Positions 1 to 7,033 of a stretch of 64,000 bases of DNA are shown one piece after another. The number at the start of each line of letters is the position of its first letter. The stretch's first letter is position 1. This stretch comes from Carnobacterium divergens DSM 20623 (GTDB lineage: Bacteria > Bacillota > Bacilli > Lactobacillales > Carnobacteriaceae), in contig NZ_JQLO01000001.1 of the NCBI RefSeq assembly GCF_000744255.1, positions 2,170,001-2,234,000 on the forward strand. The letters are read 5' to 3'. Below the pieces are notes generated by a model. It saw only the letters and a list, made by a program, of their open reading frames with translations. It was not told the origin of the DNA and made no database searches. The translations under genes and the position numbers were made by a program.

Positions 1-1
1 T

Positions 2-1426
2 TCGCTTGATAAAATTGCACATAGAAAAGTTGAACTATTGAAATTACTAGCCAACCAAAATAAGCCTTGTTCTACTACTACTTTAAGCCAACAATTATCT
101 GTAAGCAGTAAGACGTTGCTAAGCTACTTAAAAGAACTACAACATTATTTAGAAGCCTTTAAACAAGATATTCAATTAGTTAAAAATAATGATGGGTACT
201 ACCTCTCGAAAAAAAATTCATTTTCAATAGAGGCTGTTTACCATGAAATTATAAAAGATACTTTGTTTTATTACTTTTTTTTATACACATTTCATCAACA
301 AAATGAAACAATCGATTCTTATGCTAAAGTAAATTTCTTTAGTTATAGCTATATATATCGCCAAATCCGCTTAATGAACCAACTGTTAAAGCCATTATGC
401 TTATCGTTCGATCTCTCACCTTTAAAGATGAATGGGTCTGAACTCAGGATTCGCTATTTATTCTTTTATTATTATTTTTACACTTGTAATGGAGTGGAAT
501 GGCCTTTTCAAGTTGTCACTTCAGCTGAACTAGATGACGATATTCAAGCTATTGAAGCATTAACTTCTATTAAACTCTCATTCATTCAAAAAGAACAGCT
601 TAAATATTGGTTTGCGCTTTGCCAAACAAGATATCGTTTAGATGAATTTATTGATCCAAAGGTGACTTTTTATCAAACTATTGCTCAAAATAGCCCATTT
701 TATATTAGCTTGCTTCCTTTTATTAAAAATTTCAGTAAAAATAATGGTCTTTCTGAACAAAAAAATGAGGAATATTTTATCTTTTTTGTAATTCATCAGA
801 TATTAAATCTTCCGATTGAGTCCTTTTTACATCTAACAGAAGATCCTCTAATAAAGAAAACAGCACATCTATTAGAAGACACTGTTAAACTTTTCCCAAA
901 AGCAAAACTATCAACTTTTTTTGAAAATGAACTATTTTACTTAGTTTATTTAAGTTCTCATTTAGGTGACTCTTATCTTGAATTATTAGAAAACACCTAC
1001 CAACAGTCACCTATTAGTAATTCTTACCAGACAGAACTAGCTACTCTTCTTGATGAAAATAAAATAGATTCTGATAAAATGCCTTTTTTTAAAAAAAATA
1101 TAACGCACTTAATTCATCGCCATTTAATTGCCAATTATTATCAACCGATGATTCGTCTATTAGTTGTAACAAAATTAGATGAATCAAAAAAACAAGCTTT
1201 ATATGATAAAATCTACACTCTGCCTTTCTACCTAACAATTACAGATCAAGAAACAGATTGTATTGACCTTATTTTATCGGATTATTATTTACAACCGACA
1301 CGTGAACCCATTTTTTACTGGCATATGTTTCCGCTAAAAGTTGAATGGGATCAATTAGAAGCTCGTATAAGAACTATCGAACAATTAAAGTTTTCAACAC
1401 AAGCCCCTCACGTTATAAGCGTATAG
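2..1426 (+). CDS. Mga-like (HTH/PRD) transcriptional regulator, 5' end outside window
   Basis: A cytoplasmic DNA-binding regulator of the Mga/AtxA/PRD type, which commonly controls surface-protein loci in Lactobacillales. The frame is open from base 2 and its first residues (SLDKIAHRKVELLKLL) align with the N-termini of the other Mga-like genes here (for example EEFLDKIDNRK), so the true start lies left of the window; the TTG at base 38 is not a believable start. Visible are an N-terminal winged-helix region (about residues 10-60, with LSQQLSVSSKTLLSYLKEL as a helix-turn-helix), a long helical PRD-like middle and a C-terminal EIIB-like part. It converges on WxL locus 1 and may serve that locus or one further left. 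Target and signal are unknown. Confidence 0.8.
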   Translation, partial: SLDKIAHRKVELLKLLANQNKPCSTTTLSQQLSVSSKTLLSYLKELQHYLEAFKQDIQLVKNNDGYYLSKKNSFSIEAVYHEIIKDTLFYYFFLYTFHQQNETIDSYAKVNFFSYSYIYRQIRLMNQLLKPLCLSFDLSPLKMNGSELRIRYLFFYYYFYTCNGVEWPFQVVTSAELDDDIQAIEALTSIKLSFIQKEQLKYWFALCQTRYRLDEFIDPKVTFYQTIAQNSPFYISLLPFIKNFSKNNGLSEQKNEEYFIFFVIHQILNLPIESFLHLTEDPLIKKTAHLLEDTVKLFPKAKLSTFFENELFYLVYLSSHLGDSYLELLENTYQQSPISNSYQTELATLLDENKIDSDKMPFFKKNITHLIHRHLIANYYQPMIRLLVVTKLDESKKQALYDKIYTLPFYLTITDQETDCIDLILSDYYLQPTREPIFYWHMFPLKVEWDQLEARIRTIEQLKFSTQAPHVISV

Positions 1427-1465
1427 CTCACCTATATGTTTATAGCGTCTTATTATATAAAAAAA

Positions 1466-1496
1466 GAAATAACCCCATTAATGAGAAAGTTATTTC
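1466..1496 (-). terminator. Terminator of WxL locus 1
   Basis: An 8-bp stem (GAAATAAC / GTTATTTC, loop of 15) is followed on the minus strand by a run of seven T. It lies about 55 bases past the last gene of WxL locus 1. On the plus strand the T-run is absent, so it mainly ends the minus transcript. Confidence 0.65.
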
Positions 1497-1550
1497 ATCT
1501 ATGCTTTATTTTACTTTTCATTTAACAGTTATTGATGCTCTTCCATCCAA

Positions 1551-1766
1551 TCACTTCATTCGCAAACCTTCGTCAAACAAATCAATATACAGAATTTCGC
1601 CAACATTACTAAATTTGTCATTCACATGTTTTATTGCTTCATTTTTAGTAACCTCTTCATCAAAAACAAGGCATCTAGATAGTCTTCTTTCTTTTTCTGT
1701 CCCCTGATTTACAATAAATTCTGTAACATAGATTGTAACATCTTTCCAATAATCTTCAATTTTCAT
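1551..1766 (-). CDS. Small cytoplasmic protein of a WxL-locus-associated family (copy 1, 71 aa)
   Basis: Function unknown. I chose the ATG at 1766 because a strong site (GAGGGGG) sits 7 bases upstream; longer upstream reading has no such site. There is no signal peptide or membrane segment. The protein is paralogous to the products at 16045-16275 and 29679-29903: all are 71-76 aa, carry W-(K/E/D)-D-x-x-(I/V)-Y near the N-terminus (here YWKDVTIY) and end in (I/V)-D-x-(F/W)-(D/E)-E-G-(L/I) (here IDLFDEGLRMK). Each is the last gene of a WxL locus. Here it follows the small secreted protein gene by 19 bases, so it is probably cotranscribed. A role in regulating or assisting the WxL system is inference from position only. 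Confidence 0.75.
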   Translation of the reverse strand: MKIEDYWKDVTIYVTEFIVNQGTEKERRLSRCLVFDEEVTKNEAIKHVNDKFSNVGEILYIDLFDEGLRMK

Positions 1767-1785
1767 AACATTGCCCCCTCTATAT

Positions 1786-2211
1786 TTATCTGCCAAATAA
1801 GATTGTTCCTGATAATTGAATGTAAACTTCAGAAAGATAAAGATCATCTTCTTTGCCTTCGCCTGGCTCAATTCCATCTGGAAAAATAGTTTCTACGTTG
1901 AATTGTTGAGGTAAGTGGTTGTAACTATTTTCTTGTTTTTCTCTTTTCTTTTTAGATGGTTTAACAATTTTTATTGGCTTTTTCCCATCTGGTAAACTAA
2001 TTAACGATTCTTCTGATAATTCTTGCTCGTTTTTTCTTTTTTGAGCCTGTCTTGGTGGAAATACCGGTTCTGCTTTTTTTGATGGATCTAATGGATCTAC
2101 AATATTTTCTTGATCCGATGCCTGAACTGTGCATAAGTCGATAAATCCATAAAAGGACAATACCGTTAAGGATACAATCAGTTTTTGTATTAGTTTCTTT
2201 TTATTTATCAT
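1786..2211 (-). CDS. Small secreted protein coupled to Mga-like regulator (copy 1, 141 aa)
   Basis: An exported protein I do not recognise. The ATG at 2211 overlaps the stop of the preceding regulator gene as ATGA, indicating translational coupling. Residues 1-31 form a Sec signal peptide (basic start, hydrophobic core, probable cut after VQA). Then come a VDPLDP motif, a Lys/Arg/Glu-rich linker (KPSKKKREKQ) and the tail NHLPQQFNVETIFPDG...QLSGTILFGR. The product at 38105-38584 shares this order (VNPLNP, KEPSKK, a similar pre-tail and NLSGCILYG at the end) and is likewise coupled to an Mga-like gene. There is no WxL domain or sorting signal. It could be a pheromone precursor, a sensor partner of the regulator or a wall component; the sequence does not decide. 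Confidence 0.75.
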   Translation of the reverse strand: MINKKKLIQKLIVSLTVLSFYGFIDLCTVQASDQENIVDPLDPSKKAEPVFPPRQAQKRKNEQELSEESLISLPDGKKPIKIVKPSKKKREKQENSYNHLPQQFNVETIFPDGIEPGEGKEDDLYLSEVYIQLSGTILFGR

Positions 2212-3647
2212 CTCTTCATTTCTTTCTTCTTTTTTATCTTCACCAACAATTCTCCCAAATTTCCCCAATCTTGGGTGGTTGGTGGAGTGTTCCATATTAT
2301 ATAATCGCAGGTTAATTCGTTCTTCATTAGGCTGTCCGTTAATAATAAATCCGTTTTGAGGTCTAAATTTTCTTGAATTTCGATATTTAAAAATTCAAAT
2401 GTCTTAATATTCTTAATAATCATTTCATTGTAATTTTTTCCCAATAGAAAATCAACACAAACATTGATTTCTTTCATAAAAAAACTAGCAGGCATACTAT
2501 TGATAATCAAATAAATGTATTCATTTAAGAGAAATTCTTTGTTTAAGTATACAATTTTCAAGCTCGGTGTTCGTCTGCAACTTTCTACAAACTCGTCACA
2601 AAATTGCAAAATTTCCCCATATTGTTCTTTAATAAAAGGAAATACAATAAATTCATCTCGAAAATATTTAGTTCGATTAATCAGACTTACTTTAAAATGG
2701 GCATGATTCAGCCCTTCTTCTATTTTTCTTTTTAATCTAAAATCTTCAAATTTACCAAAGCGCTCAACAAAACGGCTGAGAAATAATTCTGTTGTGTTGA
2801 TACTTTGTTGATTATATTTTATAACATTTTCATCACTATTGATAATATTTTCTGAAATTAAAAATGCAATAAAAAAATTAATCTCCTTATCATCAATTTC
2901 TATGAACTTGCTTCTAAAAAAAAGACTGTACATTTGGTAATCTTCTTCTCTTAAATAATCACGAACTGTCATTTCAGAATCAATATACTCACCATTTTTT
3001 TGACGAATCAAAATAATACTAAACAAATAAAGTAATTTATTTGTCTGAATAATAGATAATCTTGGATAGCACTCCATTTTAAACTGCGCGGTCAGCAATT
3101 CCGCTTCTTCTGAAATATTTCTGTGAAAGGGTGTATCGATATTACCAAATATAGAATAATAAAAATTAAACATAAACATTCGTTGGTCCATTTCGTTGCC
3201 AACTAATTCAAATTTTGCATTTATTTTGATTCTTGTTCTTATAAACAATTTTTTTATTTCTTTAATGTAACTATATGCTTTGGGCATATTAACATAATTT
3301 TCTTCTGAAAAAATACTAACCCCTGAAAATTCTTTTTTTAAGATGCAATCAATCATTTTGAATTTAGGGGAATTGATTACTAGTTTATGAAGCAATATCT
3401 CTGAATTCACATCCAATTTTTCTTCTAATTGAACATATTTTTTGTATTTAATAATGTTAAATGATTCCGTCAAATCAAACTTTTGGAGATCATCTTCTAA
3501 ATCATTTAAAATCCTCATCAACACAAACTCTGAAACATTTAAGGCTTCCATCAATTCAGAATAAGTTAATCTATTCCGATAACTTTCTTCTAGTGCTTTA
3601 AAGAGAAAAAATTTTCTATTATCAATCTTATCAAGAAATTCTTCCAT
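2208..3647 (-). CDS. Mga-like (HTH/PRD) transcriptional regulator, WxL locus 1
   Basis: A 479-aa DNA-binding regulator, probably of the neighbouring WxL operon. I place the start at the ATG at 3647 (MEEFLDK), which has AGGGGGAT 6-7 bases upstream; the longer reading from 3668 contains that site within its coding part. Visible parts: an N-terminal Mga-type helix-turn-helix (TYSELMEALNVSEFVLMRIL), a long helical PRD-like middle, and a C-terminal EIIB-like segment ending in the signature CDYIIWNTPPTTQDW. The regulator at 36660-38099 ends almost identically (CDYIIWKNPPLPTDW). It lies 270 bases downstream of the DUF916 gene on the same strand and overlaps the small secreted protein gene by 4 bases. 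Mga-type regulators can respond to PTS phosphorylation of PRD histidines; whether this one does is not shown. Confidence 0.85.
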   Translation of the reverse strand: MEEFLDKIDNRKFFLFKALEESYRNRLTYSELMEALNVSEFVLMRILNDLEDDLQKFDLTESFNIIKYKKYVQLEEKLDVNSEILLHKLVINSPKFKMIDCILKKEFSGVSIFSEENYVNMPKAYSYIKEIKKLFIRTRIKINAKFELVGNEMDQRMFMFNFYYSIFGNIDTPFHRNISEEAELLTAQFKMECYPRLSIIQTNKLLYLFSIILIRQKNGEYIDSEMTVRDYLREEDYQMYSLFFRSKFIEIDDKEINFFIAFLISENIINSDENVIKYNQQSINTTELFLSRFVERFGKFEDFRLKRKIEEGLNHAHFKVSLINRTKYFRDEFIVFPFIKEQYGEILQFCDEFVESCRRTPSLKIVYLNKEFLLNEYIYLIINSMPASFFMKEINVCVDFLLGKNYNEMIIKNIKTFEFLNIEIQENLDLKTDLLLTDSLMKNELTCDYIIWNTPPTTQDWGNLGELLVKIKKKKEMKR

Positions 3648-3731
3648 GTAAATCCCCCTAATCTGCATGATTTATCTACTTCATTTCTACATTCGTTTTG
3701 TTGTTTTTCATTAAAAGGAATGATTAATAAG

Positions 3732-3755
3732 AAGGACTAACCATTGTTAGTCCTT
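3732..3755 (-). terminator. Hairpin between WxL structural genes and regulator
   Basis: A 10-bp perfect stem (AAGGACTAAC / GTTAGTCCTT) with a 4-base loop lies between the DUF916 gene and the Mga-like gene. The minus-strand tail (CTTCTTATT) is only weakly T-rich, so this may be a partial terminator or processing site that lowers regulator expression relative to the surface genes. Confidence 0.45.
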
Positions 3756-3917
3756 TTACTTTCATTTAGCAGAGGGGGAGGAACTGCTCTTTTTTTGATT
3801 GATTCTAGTTTGTTTGTATGGATATTTTTTTGTGTGTTCAACTGACTTCATTTTAAAACCGGTTAAAAAAGATTCGTTATTTATGTTCACTAGTTGTCCT
3901 TCCATTTCCTTTATCCC

Positions 3918-5018
3918 TTAATTATCCTTCTTTTGATTTGATTGTTGTTGTGCTAACTTTTTCTTTTTTCTTTTGATCCGGTTTCTTTTTTTACGCTCTT
4001 CCTCTTCTTTTTTTCGTTTGCGTTTTAAAATAAGAATAATTAGTAAAATTGATACTAAAATTAAAATAATGCCAACCACTATATAAATCCATGTATAATC
4101 TTTCTTTATAGTAACATCTTTAGCATTCAATTTTTTTGCTTCATCGGCCTTGATTGTGAAATTCTTTTTCCAATGCCAGCGATCAGCTTTGGTTGTTGCA
4201 GTCAATTCAAGTGTATAGTCTCCGGCCTCTAATTTTTTCCCTGATAATGAAATTGGAAAATCAAAATTAGAATTTGGGGCCATCTGCATAGCCTTTTTGG
4301 TTGTCTCATATAGCACTGTTGACTTATCTTTTTCAGTTATTTTAGCTGAAACATTTAGTTGATTTATATAGTTTGGTGTACTATTTTGTAAATTTGCATT
4401 AATTACATTGCGGGCATTTACTTGATCTGGATACACTTTATTTAGCTTCAACTCTGGTTTAACAGGATTATTATTTTCATTTAGTACTAAAGCCACAACA
4501 TATGCATATTGATTTTGAATCGATAAACCTTTTGTTTCTGTATTTTCGCTTTTTTTTGTGTCTTTTTCTTGTAGCGTAATACCGCCTGCTAGAATACCAT
4601 CAAACGCTTCTTTAGGCATCTTGATTTTTAAAGGAACTTTGATTGAGCTATGAGCCGGTATTTTCACTTCATTTTCAACCTGTACAATTTCATTTAAATC
4701 GTACTTTAACGTAGAATCTTTTTTACTATCCACTGGCCCATATTCAACAACACCATTTAAATTAGTCGTTGCAGAATGGACTTTTGGTTCAACAATCACT
4801 TCATTTTCAGTGTCATTTCGTAAATTAATTTCTATTGTTTGTTCGATATCTGGCTTCACTAATAAATCAAAATAGGTCTTTGTTTTATCTCGTTGATTTT
4901 CTGGAATTACAGGCTCTACTGCAAAATTTAATTCTGATGCTGAAACAAATGATCCTTTGAAAAAAGGAATTGTCAAAGCGACTATTAGTAGGGTAAATAA
5001 ATGTTTACGTTTTATCAT
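3918..5018 (-). CDS. WxL-interacting membrane protein (DUF916 + DUF3324), locus 1
   Basis: The membrane-anchored partner of WxL proteins. The family is described as having a peptidoglycan-binding DUF916 domain and a second DUF3324 domain. The start is the ATG at 5018 with AAGGAG 7 bases upstream; the 35 extra residues readable upstream overlap the preceding gene and look non-coding. Order: signal peptide (about 1-29, ending VSASEL), DUF916 (about 30-160, with the hallmark FAVEPVIPENQRDK and TYFDL), DUF3324 (about 165-310, with NVINANLQNS and the MAPNSNFDFPISL block), one membrane helix (about 322-343) and a Lys/Arg-rich tail facing the cytoplasm. It is closely similar to the product at 29945-31051 and more distantly to 18355-19446. 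It follows two WxL genes and is probably cotranscribed with them. Confidence 0.93.
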   Translation of the reverse strand: MIKRKHLFTLLIVALTIPFFKGSFVSASELNFAVEPVIPENQRDKTKTYFDLLVKPDIEQTIEINLRNDTENEVIVEPKVHSATTNLNGVVEYGPVDSKKDSTLKYDLNEIVQVENEVKIPAHSSIKVPLKIKMPKEAFDGILAGGITLQEKDTKKSENTETKGLSIQNQYAYVVALVLNENNNPVKPELKLNKVYPDQVNARNVINANLQNSTPNYINQLNVSAKITEKDKSTVLYETTKKAMQMAPNSNFDFPISLSGKKLEAGDYTLELTATTKADRWHWKKNFTIKADEAKKLNAKDVTIKKDYTWIYIVVGIILILVSILLIILILKRKRKKEEEERKKRNRIKRKKKKLAQQQSNQKKDN

Positions 5019-5088
5019 AGTGGTCTCCTTCGTTACGCATTTCAATAATTGAACAGCATCAATTTCCATTGATGCTGTTCCGTTTTTT

Positions 5089-5847
5089 CTATTCTTCTGG
5101 TGTTTCACCATTATCCGGTACATCAGTTAATGTCCATGTTAATTTTGTTGAATAAGTGTCTGCCATTTTTGTTGTTTTACCTGGAACAGATAAAGTCACA
5201 CTATCTGCTTTAGTTGTATCATCACCAAAACGGTATACCCACGTTCCAGCGCCTTCGCCTTCTTTAGCAGCCATGATATCTTCAACTGCTCCAGTTCCAT
5301 TTGTTGTTAAATCAAAAGATTCTTTTACAACTGAAGGGATTGGTGAAGTTGATTCTGATGCTGATTGACCATTTTTAAATGACATCATCGCGCCTGTTAA
5401 TTCTTCGTCTTTAGCTGTTTTAAATTGACCATTTTGTTTTACTTGTAATTTCCAGCCTTTCGCTCCACCACGATTATCGGTTACTTGTGCATAGTTTGGA
5501 CGAGTTGAACCATCTTTTAATTCTTGAGGTGCTGCGTTGTAAACCATATCTTTACTTGTAATTTTATTTTCGCCAAAGAAGAATGAAGAGGCAAAATCAA
5601 TACTTAGTGGGCCACTTGTTCCAGGATTTGGACCTTCTGGATCTGTTGGGTCAATTGGTTCTACTGGGTTTGTTGGATCTGTTGGATCCACTGGTGGTGT
5701 GATATTGTCATCTGGGACAAATTTTACAACAGCGTTTGAATCATAATTTGCTGGAATTTTACCTGGTGCTGCTAAGGCTGTTGCTGATGTTCCTACTAAT
5801 GTTGCTAATGCTAGTGCTGACGTTGTGATTAAAGTTGCTTTTTTCAT
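5089..5847 (-). CDS. WxL domain surface protein, locus 1 (second)
   Basis: A secreted protein bound non-covalently to the cell wall through a C-terminal WxL domain. Start ATG at 5847 with GGAGGAAA upstream. Residues 1-26 are a signal peptide (ALA-AP). A linker rich in D-P-T and N-P-V repeats (about 48-76) precedes the WxL domain (about 78-252). The first motif is GWKLQVKQNG within a D-N-R-G-G context; the second is LTWTLTDVPDNG at the end. The middle GTWVYRFG block is also typical. Its gene is 35 bases downstream of another WxL gene. Closest relative in the window is 31136-31921 of locus 3. Ligand unknown. Confidence 0.93.
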   Translation of the reverse strand: MKKATLITTSALALATLVGTSATALAAPGKIPANYDSNAVVKFVPDDNITPPVDPTDPTNPVEPIDPTDPEGPNPGTSGPLSIDFASSFFFGENKITSKDMVYNAAPQELKDGSTRPNYAQVTDNRGGAKGWKLQVKQNGQFKTAKDEELTGAMMSFKNGQSASESTSPIPSVVKESFDLTTNGTGAVEDIMAAKEGEGAGTWVYRFGDDTTKADSVTLSVPGKTTKMADTYSTKLTWTLTDVPDNGETPEE

Positions 5848-5882
5848 CTTTTTATTTCCTCCAATTGTTTAGTTGCTTTAAT

Positions 5883-6671
5883 TTATTTTGTTGTTTCTTC
5901 TGGTGTTTCAGATCCATTATCAGGAATATCTGCTAATGTCCATGTTAATTTAGTGTTGTATTTAACTGCATCTTTTGGAGTTGAGCCTGGAATATCTAAC
6001 GTGATTGCTTTATTTTTTTGAACAGCTTCACCGTTGATTGTCATTTCTTCATTTGTTCCAAAACGATCTATCCATGTTCCAGCTCCTGTTTTAGCTGCTG
6101 CATTCATTACTGGTGATGCAGCTCCTGTAGGGTCTAATGTAATTGCTGAAGTGATAGGTGCAGTGACATCTGTTACATTACTAACCGCTACGCCATCTAC
6201 TAATTTTAAAACTGAACCAGTCAATACTTTATTTTGTGTTGTTTGGTTAGAAAATTGTCCTTCTTGTTTAACAGTTAATGTCCAACCACCATTAGTTCCA
6301 CGATTATCTGAAACTTGCACATAGTTTGGTCTAAATGTTCCATCTTTTAATTTTTGAGCATCAGCAAAATACGTTTCATCTTTATTGGTGATTTTATTTT
6401 TTCCAAAGGTTAAACTTGAAGCGTAATCAATACTTAACGGTCCGCTTGTTCCAGGATTTGGGCCTTCTGGATCTGTTGGGTCAATTGGATCAACTGGGTT
6501 TGTTGGATCTGTTGGATCGACTGGATTTGTTGGCTCGTCATTTGGAATAAATTCCACAAGTCCGTTAGATTCATATACGCCACCGTGATCGCCATCTGCT
6601 GCTAAGGCCGTTGTTCCACCGATTGTTGCTAATAGTAAAGCTGATGTTGTCATTAATGTTGTTAGTTTCAT
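5883..6671 (-). CDS. WxL domain surface protein, locus 1 (first)
   Basis: A 262-aa secreted wall-binding protein. Start ATG at 6671 with GGAGGAAAA upstream. Signal peptide about 1-24 (ALAADG). The mature N-terminus has YESNGLVEFIPND, a segment shared with the locus 3 protein at 31966-32763 and echoed in the small LPxTG proteins (SNGDISFYG). A D-P-T-D-P-T-N-P-V linker follows (about 46-72). The WxL domain has GGWTLTVKQEG and GTWIDRFG and ends with LTWTLADIPDNG. It is paired with the next WxL gene, as in locus 3, so the two probably work as a set. A role in adhesion or matrix binding is suggested by work on related WxL systems but is not shown here. Confidence 0.93.
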   Translation of the reverse strand: MKLTTLMTTSALLLATIGGTTALAADGDHGGVYESNGLVEFIPNDEPTNPVDPTDPTNPVDPIDPTDPEGPNPGTSGPLSIDYASSLTFGKNKITNKDETYFADAQKLKDGTFRPNYVQVSDNRGTNGGWTLTVKQEGQFSNQTTQNKVLTGSVLKLVDGVAVSNVTDVTAPITSAITLDPTGAASPVMNAAAKTGAGTWIDRFGTNEEMTINGEAVQKNKAITLDIPGSTPKDAVKYNTKLTWTLADIPDNGSETPEETTK

Positions 6672-6699
6672 TTTTTATTTTCCTCCAAATTTTAATTAA

Positions 6700-7023
6700 T
6701 TATTTTCCTAATTTTTTTATTCCTAAAAAACTACTTAATATCAAGATACCGCCTAACACAATAGGTAGTTGTGGATTGTTTTCACCAGTTTGCGGCAAAC
6801 GATTACCAGAGCCTGTTTCACCTTGATTCGTTGGTGGACTAGTATTAGGCAAGATTCCAGATGGTTTTTCTTCACCTGGATATTCGTACTCTCCATAAAA
6901 ACTAATGTCACCATTAGATGTGTAAGGTTGTTGATTAGAGGGCTCTGCGAATGCAACTTCAATAGAGCAGAAACTAGTGAACAAAACAATAAATAACAAT
7001 ATAAATCGAGCTTGCTTTTTCAT
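6700..7023 (-). CDS. Small LPxTG-anchored protein of WxL locus 1 (107 aa)
   Basis: A short sortase-anchored surface protein found in most WxL clusters. Start ATG at 7023 with an AGGAGGAAT site. It has a signal peptide (about 1-26, ending AFA), a short exposed part with SNGDISFYGEYEYP and a P/N/T-rich spacer, then the sorting signal LPQTGE (about residue 75), a hydrophobic helix and a basic end (KKLGK). The gene lies 10 bases after the lectin-WxL gene and 28 before the first WxL gene, so it is within the operon. Its FYGxYEYP motif is shared with 32750-33085. It may be a covalent anchor point for the WxL complex; that is inference. Confidence 0.9.
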   Translation of the reverse strand: MKKQARFILLFIVLFTSFCSIEVAFAEPSNQQPYTSNGDISFYGEYEYPGEEKPSGILPNTSPPTNQGETGSGNRLPQTGENNPQLPIVLGGILILSSFLGIKKLGK

Positions 7024-7033
7024 CTAATTCCTC

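Noticed and set aside
38-1426. TTG at base 38 as the start of the first regulator
   Set aside because: The frame stays open to base 2 and the residues before the TTG match the conserved N-terminus of the other Mga-like proteins.
1345-1707. A 120-codon plus-strand frame overlapping the end of the first regulator
   Set aside because: It overlaps two supported genes and the terminator, has no ribosome site and a Lys/Ser/Phe-rich low-complexity product.
4998-5012. TGTTTACG-like word near the start of the DUF916 gene of locus 1, possible relative of the locus 3 hairpin core
   Set aside because: It lies inside the coding sequence for the Lys-Arg-Lys-His signal peptide start and has no inverted partner.
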